Shown here: one piece after another, positions 1 through 12,043 of the stretch
Layout of the letters: every line of letters begins with the position of its first letter
Position numbering within the stretch: the stretch's first letter is position 1
NCBI GenBank assembly: GCA_030765045.1
Contig: CM060963.1
Span: 97,149,176-97,213,175 of the forward strand
Direction: 5' to 3'
DNA: 64,000 nt
Source: Tenodera sinensis
Lineage: Eukaryota > Arthropoda > Insecta > Mantodea > Mantidae
The notes under the pieces: generated by a model
The model's database searches: none
Told to the model about the DNA's origin: nothing
The model's input: the letters and a program-made list of their open reading frames with translations, nothing else
Position numbers and translations under genes: made by a program

Positions 1-34
1 CAGGTCTTCAAGTGGTCTTCATTCATTTCTGCAA
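1..34 (-). mobile_element. LINE-B C-terminal fragment
   Basis: The first bases, read on the minus strand, match the EMN..HLKTCE segment of the LINE-B copies near 28180 and 54470. It is too short to say more and is cut by the window edge. Confidence 0.5.
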
Positions 35-224
35 CATTACTTACCACAATGTAAGACTGGTAAAAAGTCCTTATATTGAAGTCTGATTCCTTGGAATTCT
101 CCCTGATCTGTTTAGAGAGCTGGTCATCATCCTCATTGAAGATTATTCTGGCATGTCCTTTAATCCATTGAAACTGGACTTATTGACTGACTTGTGAGTG
201 TAACAACACTCTCCAGATTTTGCT

Positions 225-455
225 TCACCCCTCATATTCCCCTGATATGGGACCCAGTGACTTCTACTTCTTTCCTTGGAAAGAACACACCAATGCGTGG
301 CAGGCATTTCCAGAATGACGAGGTGATTTATGAGGTGCAACATTTCCTGAACAGCAAAAATGCTGACTTCTACAACCAAGGGTACCGTCAAGTCATTTGT
401 TGGGAAAATGTTTTGCATTGAAGGGTGAATATGTGAAGAAGAATAATACCATCAC
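225..455 (+). pseudogene. Mariner transposase C-terminal relic
   Basis: One frame reads YSPDMGPSDFYFFP, the signature around the third catalytic Asp of mariner transposases. After a frameshift the C-terminal part follows (MRGRHFQNDEVIYEVQHFL, then KNADFYNQGY). It ends near the usual GEYV-like tail. Start, catalytic centre and inverted repeats are missing. It differs from the mariner at 4019, so it is a second lineage. Confidence 0.75.
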
Positions 456-582
456 GAGCTTCATTGCAGCTTCATTTTTTTGAGGTGATAATTAAAACTT
501 TATGACTGCCCCTTGTAGGTAGCTTGTAGCTTGTATTTATATTTTTAATTACTATTGCATAGTTTGATGCATGTTCTTGCAG

Positions 583-766
583 GTTTCCCACTCCAGATCT
601 TCGGCCTATACATGACATGGATCGTCCTCCATGGTGGAAGCGTTCTGTTAGAAAAGATTTTTTGACATTTGAACTTCAGGATGGTACATTTCATTGTACA
701 CTAAATAGTCAAGATCCATGTAGAAGATACGAAATACAGTGCAAAAGTATAACTGGATCATTTCAG
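583..766 (+). CDS. ATG2: ATG2 exon (first in window)
   Basis: The acceptor is ...cttgcag before 583 and the donor is ttcag|gtaatt at 766/767. One base completes a codon, then 61 codons run to a phase-0 end. The peptide starts FPTPDLRP and contains PPWWKRSVRKDF, ending ITGSFQ, a pattern I recognise from the corresponding ATG2 segment. The open frame continues a short way into the intron, but the donor and the match to exon 2 set the end. Confidence 0.9.
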
Positions 767-1388
767 GTAATTGGGTATATTATTCTTTGGAACCTTGTTT
801 GTAAGTGTGTTATAATTTATGGTATTTATTAATCCTAATCACAGATCCATATATTTCTTGTCATACTTGTTTACCAGATCCAAAGCAGTCATTTGAAGCC
901 TTCCATTGATGAATTACTAGCTTGTAGGCATGATTCCTGTCCTCAGCTCTCCATCATTGTTGCTGTGCTCTATCCAGCATAGTTGTGGTGCAGTGATGAG
1001 CAGTGTAGTAATGTTCATAAATCAGCATCATTTGGCTTTGTGCAGTAGTATGTTGCATTGGACAGTAATGAGGTATTCACTGCATCATTTGGAGACCTAT
1101 AACAGAATGGAAATTTTCTGACATTCTATTTTCATTAATAAAAAATGGAGTTATTAAGTGTAACAAAACTGATTAATTTTGAAGTTAGAAGTTGGAAACA
1201 GTAAAATGAAACAATAACTTGAAAGATTGTTGAGTAGTTTGTGACACTGACTTCACTTAAATTCAAATTCAGAACATGTTTTAAAAGCTATTACTTCCAC
1301 CCTCAGTCTTGGTCTGACTTACTGCATGCCTGCATTGTGTACGTGTACATTAGGGTGGTCCTTAATTTTAAATTTTAGAAATTAACAT
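767..1388 (+). other. ATG2 intron 1, first part, nothing recognised
   Basis: AT-rich intron sequence after the exon at 583-766. Short chance ORFs only; no repeat shared with the rest of the window was found. Confidence 0.6.
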
Positions 1389-1824
1389 GTGACACTCCCT
1401 AGTTATGTTCCATTGAGGATAAAAGTAATTCAGAAAAAAAAATTAGAAAAATTGGTGAATAACAATACTGCCCCAGTGACCATCAATTTTGTAGAAATCA
1501 TGAAATATGTGACAAGACATCATATACACGAAACAATATTATCAATAAGAAGTGTGTATGAGGCAAAAATATACCACTTTTCAAGCTGTTCTGAAAGAAA
1601 TGGCGACCACTTAGTGTTTGACAATTCGGACCTGGGTTGGAGGACCTGCAAGTAAACAAACAATCGAAAGATTCATCAGATGTTCTTTCAGTTGCTAAGG
1701 AGGCTTTGTGTAGCCAACAAGCAAGAGTAGATTACAGAGAATTCTTAGAACTTGAGATATTTCTAGGTAATGCTCTGCCTCGTGGAATATGTTTCAGAGC
1801 TCCAGAAGCAATACATCATGCATG
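1389..1824 (+). pseudogene. Fragment of an arthropod repeat-associated protein family
   Basis: The lower frame ends VDYREFLELEIFLGN then LPRGICFRAPEAIHHA before a stop. A YREFLEL..I.LG..PPRG..F..PGA.H.A pattern is one I recall from a large, unnamed protein family expanded in arthropods and probably transposon-associated. The upstream frame (IHETILSIRSVYEAK...) may be part of the same gene, separated by a frameshift. Function unknown. Family assignment is from memory of the motif, so it is tentative. Confidence 0.4.
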
Positions 1825-1827
1825 ATG

Positions 1828-2063
1828 TCGGTCTGGGTGGCTCAGTTGGTTAGACGCTGGCCTAGTGATCCCAAGGTTGCAGGTTTAAACCTGGCCCAGG
1901 CCGATGGTTTTTAAGTGTGCTTAGAAACGACAGCTCCATGTCAGTAGATTTACTGGCATGTAAAAGAACTCCTGCGGGACAAAATTCAGGCACACTGGCG
2001 ACGCTGATGTGATCTTGGCAATTGGCAGCATCGTTAAAGAACAAAATAATTTTTTTTTTTTTT
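1828..2063 (+). mobile_element. tRNA-derived SINE (family S1)
   Basis: Starts with a tRNA-like head: A box in ggctcagttggttagacg and B box in ggttgcaggtttaaacc. The body contains gtgtgcttagaaacgacagc and ...cggcaattggcagc-like sequence, with a T-rich end. The flanks are an 11-bp direct repeat, catgcatgatg, at 1817-1827 and 2064-2074, the expected target duplication. A diverged copy lies near 21985. Confidence 0.88.
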
Positions 2064-2243
2064 CATGCATGATGGGTGTTGAAGGCAATCTGTAGCCTTA
2101 AACTATTCTTATTCTGCAATGAATTTGTAATCAGTGAAGATGAACTGTCAGGTATATGTGCAGTCCAATTATTGTGTACTTTAGTGGTGTGTAAATGAGC
2201 TTTCTTATTCATTTATTTACATGATACAATGTTGCCTTATTAA

Positions 2244-3267
2244 CCTCTTGAGGGATATCGACGTGAAATCACGTCCATTTAAAATGACGGATGAGCGATA
2301 TGGGCTTGTATACACGTCCTGTGCGTTTAAGCATTTAACTCTTATTTATCCCTTATCCAACTCAACTTATTATAATTTTCCCTTTATGAAACATTTTAGT
2401 AAGGTCTATATACTTTATTGGCTTACCTTAATATGTTCGTTCTGCAGTGATTTACCTTAAAAGAGGGATAAACACACAAGGGTACGTACATCTCCACATT
2501 CACGAATTCCCTTCTTGCGGCACACGAAACACTTTGGAGATGGGCGGGACTTTTGCTGTTTGTGGTATCCTTTTAGGATAATGTTTTCCTTGAAGTCTGA
2601 GGGGTGCAGGGGTCTTGGATTTTCAACCCCCAACGTGGTATTGTTCAATTAGGCTGCGAGCTATTTATAGTCGGTAGTCAAGGTCGGTCATTGTCCTGTG
2701 TGGGTTTAGAGAGCTGTTCAAATCACCAAACAATTGTATATGGTTATATCCAGAATATCTTTTTATACCACTTCTCCCTTCAGCTACAAGCAGGAAAGAA
2801 TACGTGTGTATTTCAACAAAGAAAGGCACGGACTCTACTAAGTTACGAAACTCACGTAAGCAAAAGTTGCAGTGTTGATCTATTCTGATGACTCAAGAGA
2901 CCACGCATACAGTAGCGCTTTATTACACAGTATGCTAACGCATAAGCCACACATACAATGGGTGTTTCTTTACTGTTTCTTTCCGAGAACTTATATTAGA
3001 TGCGTTCGACAGAGCAAAGTTGACTTTTCACCATAGTGAAACAAAATTGTGCCATTTCAACGTTTTGTAAATACAACTCAACTTTGCTGATGACGTACAT
3101 TTATACTGCATATAATGATTTTTATACCAGTTTTTGTTTCATTAAAATAACTTAATACTTACACAAAATACAGCTGTGTATATACGAAGCACTTTTAGCG
3201 CATTTAACAATTTAAATGCTAGCAGTTCTCGGCTCGCGGACGTTTTAAATGGCCATCGCTCAAGAGG
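2244..3267 (-). mobile_element. piggyBac-type element, C-terminal transposase relic
   Basis: Flanked by TTAA at 2240-2243 and 3268-3271, with ends CCTCTTGAG... and ...CTCAAGAGG, which is the piggyBac target and end pattern. On the minus strand, 2457-2648 encodes a segment ending CFVCRKKGIRECGDVR with further C residues, resembling the cysteine-rich C-terminal domain of piggyBac transposases. The DDE core is absent, so this is an internally deleted, non-autonomous copy. Confidence 0.78.
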
Positions 3268-3271
3268 TTAA

Positions 3272-3420
3272 TGGCTTTGAGAATGAGCTGAATATAGCTT
3301 GAAACCCCAGGGTCAGCACCAAAATGATAAGATAAGTGAAGTTTTTAGTTTCTAATTTGTTCTTACTTTAGAATCTTGTTGCTTCACTGTTAATAGCTTC
3401 AATTTTTCCATAATTAACAA
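3272..3420 (+). repeat. Foldback-family arm (Penelope-linked), single arm
   Basis: Reads ggctttgagaatgagctg, then gcttgaaaccccagggtcagc, then aagataagtgaag...gttctta and ends ctgttaatagcttcaat. The same arm occurs at 23876-23978 (reverse), 33661-33920 (both orientations) and 51335-51780 (both). It abuts the TTAA duplication of the piggyBac element. Confidence 0.8.
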
Positions 3421-4016
3421 TAACTTGCTGTTTTGTTATTCAGTTAGATCTGATGTAAACATTTACTTATGTAGAACTAACTTTTCTTTAAATACCTTGG
3501 CCATCCAGTTTTTGCCATGTCATTTTAGATAGAACCATCGTTTCAACCATTCTGTCATAGTCATCTTCAAAGAGCTAGCTGCACCACTTACTTTGGCTTG
3601 TCAGCTTTGTATAGAGGCAGGCAGATTGAGCTGAGCTCTTATTGGTCAGATATTGTCTGCACTGCCACAGTGCAGCAAAAACATATGACACATAAAAAAC
3701 TGGATAACCAGGATGATTATAAAGCTGTCCATGGAAGCTTAAGAGAATATAGCTTTATTTTACTCTGAAAAGAGGGTATCTTAGATTTAAAGAACTGTGG
3801 ATTCATTTTTTGCCTGTTTCATTCCATACATGTTTCCAAGAAATTCAGGCTATTGATGGGGTTTAAATGAAAGATGAAAAACATGTAAAATATAATATCC
3901 CTTCTAATTGTTCTGGAGGGCAAAGCCAGCAGTGAAGGAAGAAGTTTTATGTGCAGCAAGCTCCTGGAGCATAGAGAAAGAGTGACTCAGCAACCATGGT
4001 AGTAGACATTGCAGCA
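3421..4016 (+). other. Intron sequence, nothing recognised
   Basis: AT-rich, no shared repeat and no coding signal seen. Confidence 0.5.
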
Positions 4017-4018
4017 TA

Positions 4019-5284
4019 CGAGGGTGGTCTGAAAAGTTTCCGACCTCAACATGAAGATGGCAGCGCTCATAAGTAAAAGCTAGTGAATTTCGTTGTTCAT
4101 CTGTTGACAGTTACTCACCAGAGTTTCAGCCGTTTTGGACGCTCAGTTGTTATGTAACAGTCGTTTGAGTGAGTTGATGTGAGTGTTTATATGAAAATGG
4201 ACAAAATCGAATATCGAACTATCATTAAATATTTGTTTTGGAAAGGCAATACGTCTACGCAAATCAAAGATGAGTTGGAATCTGTGTATAGGGAGTGTGC
4301 ACCATCATTTACTGCAGTGAAATTTTGGGCAGCTGAATTTAAACGTGGCCTTAAGAGCTTGGGAGACGATGAACGTTCGGGATGTCCAAAAACTGCAACG
4401 ACCGACGAAAACATCGCCAAAGTTCAGCAAATGGTGCTAGACGACCACCAAATTAAAGTGAGAGAGATAGCAGAGGCTATGAACATGTTAAAACAGCGTG
4501 TTTGCCACATATTAAATCAACATTTAGACACGAGAAAGCTGTCCGCGCGTTGGGTGCCGTGTTTGCTCACGTTAGACCAAAAACGTATTCAGATGAACAT
4601 TTCCAACACTCTGTTGGCACAGTGTAGGCGCAATAAATCAGAGTTTTGGCGCCGATTAATTACTGTAGATGAAACTAGGATTCACCATTATACACCCGAA
4701 ACAAAAATACAGTACAAACAGTGGATGGCAAAGGGGGAACTGGCTCAAAAAAAAACAAAAAAAAACTGTTTTTTCATTTGGGAAAGTGCTGGTGACTGTT
4801 TTTGGGGATAGTCATGGAGTTATTTTGATAGGAAAAACCATTACAGGAGCATACTACACATCATTACTTGACAAGCTGAAGGTAGAACTTGCGGAAAAAT
4901 GGCCACATTTGCAGAAAAAGAAAATCCTTGTTTCACCAAGACACCTCAGCAGTTGCAATGGCAATAATCTACAATTACGGTTTGAACTGCTTGACCATCT
5001 GCCTTACTCTCCAGATCTAGCCCCAAGCGACCTCTTTTTGTTCCCTCATCTGAAAATTGCACTTGGAGGACAGAGATTTTCGTCAAATGAAGAGGCAATC
5101 ACCTTCGTGAACAATTATTTTGCAGAGAAAAATGCTGAGTACTATTTGTACGGGTTACAGAGATGGGAGCGTCGCTGGGAGAAGTGTGTATAGTTACAAG
5201 GAGACTATGTTGAAAAATAAAAAAAAATTCCTGAAAAAATGTCTTGTATCTTTATTAGGTCAGAAACTTTTCAGACCACCCTCA
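4019..5284 (+). mobile_element. Mariner element, nearly full length, frameshifted
   Basis: Ends match: cgagggtggtctgaaaag at the left and the inverse of tgagggtggtctgaaaag at the right, with TA at 4017-4018 and 5285-5286. The length of 1,266 bp is normal for mariner. The transposase starts near 4179. An N-terminal HTH region (IIKYLFWKGN...) and WVPCLLTLDQK lead to the first catalytic Asp in TVDETRIHHYTPE. A frameshift in an A-rich run near 4745-4765 splits the gene. The second part has ITGAYYTSLLDKL and YSPDLAPSDLFLFP with the third Asp. The stretch that should carry the second Asp (near 4930) is out of frame. Dead copy. Confidence 0.92.
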
Positions 5285-5374
5285 TATAGAGAGAGAATTG
5301 GAAGGTTTATAAGAATGAAATTTGCAAAAATGAACAACAAAGTTGGGTAGAATACAATAAATGTATTAATTATA

Positions 5375-6140
5375 TAACATGGTGGTAGAAGCTAAAATGA
5401 TGTACAGTGTAGAAGTATGGGAAGTCATAGATGAGGTGTACGGGATGCTCTGTAAGCAAATTTTAGGTTTACCAAGGGCAACTGTAAAAGAGGCAGTTCA
5501 AATCAAAATAGAGAGAGTGACAAGGAAAGAAATGATTACAAAAGAGCATTGAAGTATTGGAATCCAATTCTAAATCTAGAAGAAAAATTTGTTTCGGCAG
5601 TGCTTAGAATATCAAGAGAAAAAGCTTGAGAACCAACTGAGTCTTAGAATTAATTTGGAATGCATCGGTTTAGGAGAGGTATGGAGGGGAAGGGAAAATA
5701 ATGCTAATGGCTTCTGGAAAGCAGCAAAGAAAATATATGAGGGTATAGAAATACAAAATTTGTTTAGTCTTATAGCAGATAAGAGCTCCTTGTCTTTATA
5801 TATTCACATGAAAAGCAATTAGCGAAGAGAAACGCACACAGACAAGGCAAATAAAGATTGAGGAGCAATTGCTCAGGTAAGAACAGAAGTATGAAGGTTA
5901 AAAGGGTCAAGGAATGCTATTGCACAGAACCCCCCATATGTAGGGGATGATGAGCGCCTATTTGAATGTAAGAGAACTGGCATATGGAGAAAAACATTTA
6001 TTGCTCAAAAGTGTTTAGGGCTGGATAAGAAAACAGCGTTAATTAGAATGCTTTCAAAAGATAGACGAAATTTAGGGAAGTGAAGAGTAAATGGAATTGG
6101 ACAGTGAAAAGAGGCTTATAAAATTTAAGATAGAAAGTGG
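5375..6140 (+). pseudogene. LINE ORF2 C-terminal relic (LINE-D)
   Basis: Broken frames give KMMYSVEVWEV, LCKQILGLPRAT, then FWKAAKKIYEGIEIQNLF and LSLYIHMKS, followed by a cysteine-poor FECKRTGIWRK segment. This order (AE.W..., K.ILG.PR, F...C...R) resembles the region after the reverse transcriptase of several non-LTR retrotransposons. Many stops; no RT motif remains. Confidence 0.6.
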
Positions 6141-6176
6141 ATTTAAAAGTTGTTTTCTAGTGCCTTGCATCTGGCA
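6141..6176 (-). repeat. LINE-B 3' tail fragment
   Basis: Minus-strand copy of the last codons and tail of LINE-B (tctagtgccttgcatctggc), identical in type to 53840 and 28280. It abuts the tRNA-headed inverted repeat. Confidence 0.65.
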
Positions 6177-6812
6177 ATGAAGCCAACAAACTTACTATTG
6201 TTGTTTTTAATCACACAAACCGTGTGTGGGCAATGTTTGAGAGGTAGAACTGGAACTTAAAAATTCAATGCCACAGCTGGAATTTGAACCACAGACCTTC
6301 CACTTACCAGGTGGGTGCTCTCACCATTAAGCTACTGTGACAACCTGCCAGAATGACATTGAATTCTCAAACCAATTTGTATTTTTCCCATTAAACCACA
6401 AAGGCAGTCTCACATCAGAGACAATTACCCCAATGGTGACTTACTATTGCAAGTACTTTATGTCCTGGGATTAAATAACCTTCAGATGGTAATTATTATT
6501 TATTTATGCCAACAAACTTACTCTTGGTGTTTTTAAACACACAAACCATGTGTGGGCAATGTTTGAGAGGTAGAACTGGAACTTAAACATTACTTGCAAT
6601 AGTAAGTCACCATTGTGGTAATTGTCTCTGATGTGAGACTGCCTTTGTGGTTTACTAGGAAAAATACGAACTGGTTTGACAATTCAGTGTCATTCTGGCA
6701 GGTTGTCACAGTAGCTTAATGGTTAGAGCACCCGCCTGGTAAGCGGAAGTTCTGTGGTTCAAATCCCAGCTGTGGCATTGAATTTTTAAGTTCCAGTTCT
6801 ACCTCTCAAGAG
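6177..6812. repeat. tRNA-headed inverted repeat, copy P1
   Basis: A reverse tRNA-like module near 6245-6355 and a forward one at 6702-6812 (gtcacagtagcttaatggt, then ggttcaaatcccagc) flank a body with cagtctcacatcagagacaa and its inverse. The body contains a second partial copy with aacaaacttactcttggtg. The modules have A- and B-box-like sequence but are not tRNA genes, as the acceptor stem does not close. Related copies: 30919, 37828, 47421, 55490, 58200. Confidence 0.85.
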
Positions 6813-7788
6813 GTTCCTTCGTCTATTGAGCAGCACATAAAGTTTTTAACCAATGAAGGGCTGAAACTTTTAGAGATTTTAACTTGTTTGAAGGCACAAC
6901 TTGGGGACACTACACTGTCCCAGAATTGAGTGTTAACTAGAGCCAAACATTTTAAGGGCTGCCGAGGAATTATACTAAATAAAGGTAATGCTCAACTCCA
7001 AGGTCAAGTGTCTCAGACGACATCTGTGCCATTCGAGAGCTTATAGAAAGTGATTGCTGCTGTACTATTGAAGAAATCACATCGAAGGTGGATGTCAGCA
7101 TTGGGAGCATGCATGCCATTATCAGTAAACATCTTGGATTTAGAAAAATTTGTGCTTCATGGGTTCCAAAATTGTTAACCGAGCAGCAAAAATAGGTCAG
7201 GTTGGAGATCTGTGAGAGACTTCTGAGTCAATCCTGCAAGAAGGGGAGGTTTTAGCACATCATCGCATGTGATGATACATGGTCCATCGTTACACTCCGG
7301 AATCTAAAATGGCGAGCAAGGAGTAACGTAGAAAGGATGAAGCCTGTCCAGTGAGGGCCAAAACCTGCCTCTCAGCCTGAAAGGTTCTTGCGATAGTGTT
7401 TTCTACTACACAGGGGTTTTGCTCATTGATTTTCTTCACAATTGACTACAGTGAATGTAACTTACTGTTGCCAGTTCTAAGGTCAGCAAAAGCTTGTATG
7501 TCCATCAGAGATGTCCACATTCTCCAAGAATGGAATTTGATAAGGGACGCATTGAAGTACATGCACTGAATATTCCTTGATCACCCTCCCTACAGTCCAG
7601 ACATTTTCCCCAGACTATTTTTTGTTTGTGCCCATGAAAGAATTGCTTGGAGGGTAGCAATTTGAAAACAGTGATGTTCAGTAGCATGTTCACAATTGGT
7701 TGACAACATGCCCTCAAACCTTGTTTTTAAAAAGGAATACTCAAGCTTTCAAATATAAAATGACTTTACTTTTGAATCACCCTCGTAT
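6813..7788 (+). pseudogene. Second, heavily decayed mariner transposase
   Basis: Frames give IEQ.IKFLTNEGL, SIGSMHAIISKHLGF, SWVPKLLTEQQ, and a stretch equivalent to DDTW.HRYTPES, all mariner-like landmarks in the right order. The right end ccctcgta at about 7780-7787 looks like a mariner terminus. The left end is lost at the junction with repeat P1, which apparently replaced it. Multiple stops. Confidence 0.8.
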
Positions 7789-8351
7789 ACCAGTAAAAGG
7801 TTTTCTTAAATTAAAGTAATGCACAGCAATAGTGTGTGATTTTAATTGCAGTCTTTTTCATATTATAACACAGACACCAGCTGGAAGCTAAAGTATAATT
7901 GGAGTTTTACAAAGCATTGACAAAGCGCATTCATTCCCTATTGATGCACTGTTTTCCTAGCACACCAAACCTTTTAATCGTCTATAGAATGTGGATTATA
8001 CATATCATGTATATATGTAAGTTTGAATTACACAGAATATTAAAAAGGAAAGTAGAAAAGCATGTGCTTGACATATGAATAGGAGTGTGTACAGAAGGCT
8101 TTGAAAGGCTGTTCAGTATGTTAATTTTATATTGATTTTAATAAGAATGTAATTAATATATTGACAATGGAAGTATGACTTAGTTTTGTGCAGGTGTTCA
8201 GATTGTTTGTATAGAACCATTAAGAAACGTTGCACTTCCAACTTTTGAGGGATAATATGAGGAGGAGTACATCTTTTATGTGTGTTTGTTTCATGTGTAA
8301 TTTAATTACAAAATTTAAATTAATCTTTTTCTTTTATTTGCTGCATTCAAG
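7789..8351 (+). other. End of ATG2 intron 1, nothing recognised
   Basis: AT-rich sequence up to the exon acceptor at 8350-8351. Confidence 0.6.
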
Positions 8352-8452
8352 GAGGCAGATACTGATAACTTAGTGCCTTTTGTGTATGCTTCTGCAGATG
8401 ATAAGAATGGCAACTCCCTGCCAAATGGTGGAGAAGGATTTGGTTGGCCAAG
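8352..8452 (+). CDS. ATG2: ATG2 exon, acidic linker ending GFGWPR
   Basis: 101 nt, entered in phase 0 and left in phase 2 (donor ccaag|gtaatt). It encodes EADTDNLVPF... and ends WPR, with the final Arg completed by the next exon. The acceptor is an AAGGAG tandem (NAGNAG type), so an alternative start 3 nt later would drop the first Glu without changing frame. The exon is poorly conserved apart from its end. It is supported by phase agreement on both sides. Confidence 0.82.
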
Positions 8453-8960
8453 GTAATTTATTTATTTTCTTTAAATATACTGTCTTATTCAGATATAATA
8501 TGTATTTCTAAATTCAACTTTAAATAGCAGTTCTGCTTGAATATATAGCATTAAAATAGTAAATTACAACTGCAATCATTTAGTTACATATTTCAGGGGT
8601 TAATATATGTCTGTTTGACTGAAGAATAAGTTCTGCATTCATTCATGCTAAATCAATATGACACATTAATTTTAAGGTGCTTGCAACAGTGAAGAATGAA
8701 TGTAATTTTCAATTTGAAGTCAAATTTCAGATATTTTGTTCAATCCCAGAAGTTGCTTTGGAGGTTATTCCTCCCATCATTTCTCAATGTGTGGTATATA
8801 TCTAGTTAGCAGATGACATTTCAAATCTGAAGCTATCTGGTGACAAACAAGTAGAAACACATAAACTTAGTTAAAAACAATGTCAATATTTAAAACACAT
8901 TTACTCCAACTTGTTATTTAAAACAGTACTAGTGTCGGAGAGGGTCCTCTTCATCTTCAA
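8453..8960 (+). other. Start of ATG2 intron 2, nothing recognised
   Basis: AT-rich sequence between the exon donor and the DNA transposon at 8961. Confidence 0.6.
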
Positions 8961-9235
8961 CTATACTCCATCCAGCGTAAGATCCGCACCTTGTATCCCT
9001 CCGTGGTAACCTCGTGGTCGTATCAGCTGCCACTAACACAAATAAACAAACGCCACGTGGACTCAATCCTTGTGTTTAAAGATGCAGTAGAATGATACTT
9101 GGGAGCTTTAGGAATAGCGCTGCTATCGCATTATATTCATGTAATCTTTATCAGGGTTGTTGCTGCCTTTTTCCAAGTAAACAACGCTAGGATTTATTTC
9201 CTGAGTAATATTATTCAAATATAACAATAACATTA

Positions 9236-9366
<131 letters not shown>

Positions 9367-9428
9367 CAACATTCGTAAGTAAAAGCTGAGCTGAAATTAA
9401 ATGTAACATAATTAAAATAAAACCCACA

Positions 9429-10502
9429 TTAATCTGCATCACTGTCGGGAAGAGGTGTAACATCTGCATCTCCATCATTTGTGGTGTCATCGTCATCAGA
9501 AGAAGGGGAAGAAGAAGAATCAACACCCACACTAATCACAAGATGATCTACAATAGCATCTGATAGCCCGTCCATCACCCACATCTCATTTTCTTGCTCA
9601 ATTGCATGACGTATATTATTTTGCCACATATTAGGTGTCGCCTGAGATATTGCAGTTTCAAACAATTTGCGAACATCCCGTAATTTGAAGGTTACGTTGT
9701 TTCTGGCTACGAATCCCTTGAGGAAGGCCCATATTGTTTCTATTGGGTTCAGGTTGCTGTGATAAGGGGGCAATCTCTCTATGTGTCGACCAGATTTTCT
9801 AGCAAGGTCATCGATAACATATTTGTTTTCACTGTTATCGGCAACCTTTTGTGCTTGATTTAGAAGCTCTGCTTTCACATCTGATTCACAAAAGGGCAAA
9901 TTATGTGACGTCAACCAATCGGCAATTTCTTGTTTTCGCCACGAACAGTTGGGACGACGTTCCAGTCTGACACTGTGATAAGGTGCATTATCCATTACGA
10001 TAACACAACCGGGTTCAAGTTTCGGAAGTACACTTTCAAACCACTCCTTAAAAACATCGCCATTCATATCCTCGTGGTAATCACCTGTACGCTTTGACTC
10101 GAAGATTAGAACACCGTCTTCCACAAAACCGGAATCACTGCCGATGTGCGCAATAATAAGGCGTTTTCCTTTCCCTGTAGGATTTTTGAGCCCTGTTGAC
10201 GCTCCACAAAGAAATGCATCCTTTTTTGAGCTCGCCATAATGTCAGTCCATGCACGGGATGTAGTATGCCCTTCATTAACCCACGTTTCATCAAGGTAAT
10301 AGATTTTCTTACCTTCTGCTCTGTATCGGCGCATATTCCGCAAGTAACGCCGCCTCCATAGCACGATATCTTCTCTGTCGATTATGACATTGACTTTATT
10401 TCTCTTCATAAAACTAAATCCAATTTCTAGTAATAATTTATGAAACGTGGATCGCTTAAATGAAGGTAATGCTGGATCATTGTTAACACTACTTAAAGAC
10501 AT
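9429..10502 (-). pseudogene. DDE transposase (DDE_3-like), main frame, 357 aa
   Basis: Open frame with YYLDETWVNEGH (first acidic position), CVIVMDNAPYHS (second), and LPPYHSNLNPIETIWAFLKG, where the Glu of PIETIW is the third. This is the DD(n)E arrangement of Tc1/mariner and IS630-type transposases. The C-terminus is Ser/Asp-rich (SSSSPSSDDDD). The first Met is not the true start, because the upstream frame ends 14 bases inside this one and supplies the N-terminal part. A single-base indel near 10490-10500 explains the split. Catalytic residues are all present, so the copy is recent. Confidence 0.88.
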
Positions 10503-10884
10503 TTTCTAATGTCGGCAGTTCATTCTTGAAGAAAAAGTGGTGCACTTTTCTACGAACAGCACATTTAGTAAAGTCATCTGCTTTTTCTAATTCTGGCTTC
10601 CGTTTTTTTCTGTTCTTCCTTGTTGTCCGCAATGTTCCTGTTTGCTTAAGTTCCTTACGGGCACATTTAACACTCCACTCGGAAATACCGGTGTAATCTG
10701 CAGTTAACTTCACAATGTTATTCACAGTGACAGAAGGGTACTCCTGTATTAATTTGTTAAAAACATTCAAGACTATTTGTTTCTCACCACTTTTTAAGGG
10801 CTTACCTTTAGAGTGCTTCACTATTTCACCTTTATTTTCACTAACCAGGCTAGCAGCACCTGTGGAAGCATCCATGTTTATCAC
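10489..10884 (-). pseudogene. N-terminal HTH part of the same transposase, 131 aa
   Basis: Encodes a basic, helix-rich segment (KQIVLNVFNKLIQEYPSVTV, then ISEWSVKCARKELKQTG and RKNRKKRKPE), consistent with a DNA-binding helix-turn-helix domain. It ends in NELPTLENVF, where the other frame takes over. Together the frames make about 490 residues. Confidence 0.8.
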
Positions 10885-11175
10885 CTTACTGATTACTCAC
10901 CATTGTCATGTGGATGCGTGAGAGGGGATTAACTGGACACAATTAAACAGAAGCTATAATCTCCTTTACTCTTATTAATATTATTTATTATTTTATATTA
11001 ATTAAAAGTTTCAAATTATATTTGAGTGTCATACATCATGAAAAGTCACATATAATCGTCAATATTTAAGGTACTATATTTTGTGGCGTGCTTCGGTTTC
11101 GCGCGCGAATCACGGGTTAGTTGTTGACAGCTTGTGTTTACACCAAGGGCGGATCTTAGAGTGGAGCGACTATAG

Positions 11176-12039
11176 TTGGTTGACTGATTCAACATCCTTT
11201 TGTTTCTTCCCCATCAACCTACTCCAGCAGATTAATTATGCCATCTGCTGTATGCATGCATGCATGCATGCATGCATCTATCCCTTCCTCTAATCATAGT
11301 GTAGTCAGTCAATAGCTGGAAACAATGGCTTCCAAACATGCCGAATGATTGAAAACAGTGAGTGAAGTATTATTTATAATAAGTATTTATAAAATTGAAT
11401 TGTGAAAATAATAAAGCATAATTTTGAACTAAAAATTCACTTACTTATTCCACACTAGAGTGCACTAATATTTAAGATATTTGTCTTATATTTTGGTGCT
11501 TCACTGCTAACATTCTGCATCTCATTTGGCATTAAAGCATTAAGCCAGTGTCCACTGGTCCAAATTCTGGCCTTAAAGCATTGTGTGCAACAAAAGTGTA
11601 TCATGACACATTGAGAGTTGGATATAATATTGTTGCATGAAATTTTTATCCTACTTTCTGACCAACCCATTTGTATTCAACACGATTGAGTTGCATCTAA
11701 TTTATTTCATGAGTGTGCTACAGTAGCTAGTTGTTTGTGGTTCTGAAATCTTTTGTGCATAATTTTGCCATCAACACAATGGAAGAGGTTTAGAAGTGAA
11801 TCTTCATCAATTCATAAAAAATCTGATGTGTTGCACTCACATGACTTTCTCTACTCTTGTACTAACCATTCTTACAAACTCTTATTCCTATATCTTCTTT
11901 GTGTTAGTTGAGATAAACATTTGTACAAATTATCTTATCGCTTATTTCCTTGTAGGTGCAAGGGGAATGTTAGAATATAGTAGGCTATGTGTGATAGTCA
12001 AATGTTTTAAAGCTTTGAGATTCTCTTCTCTTTGCACAC
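11176..12039 (+). other. Intron sequence with a short (GCAT)n run
   Basis: About six GCAT units at 11253-11277. Otherwise AT-rich with no recognised element. Confidence 0.6.
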
Positions 12040-12043
12040 TTAA

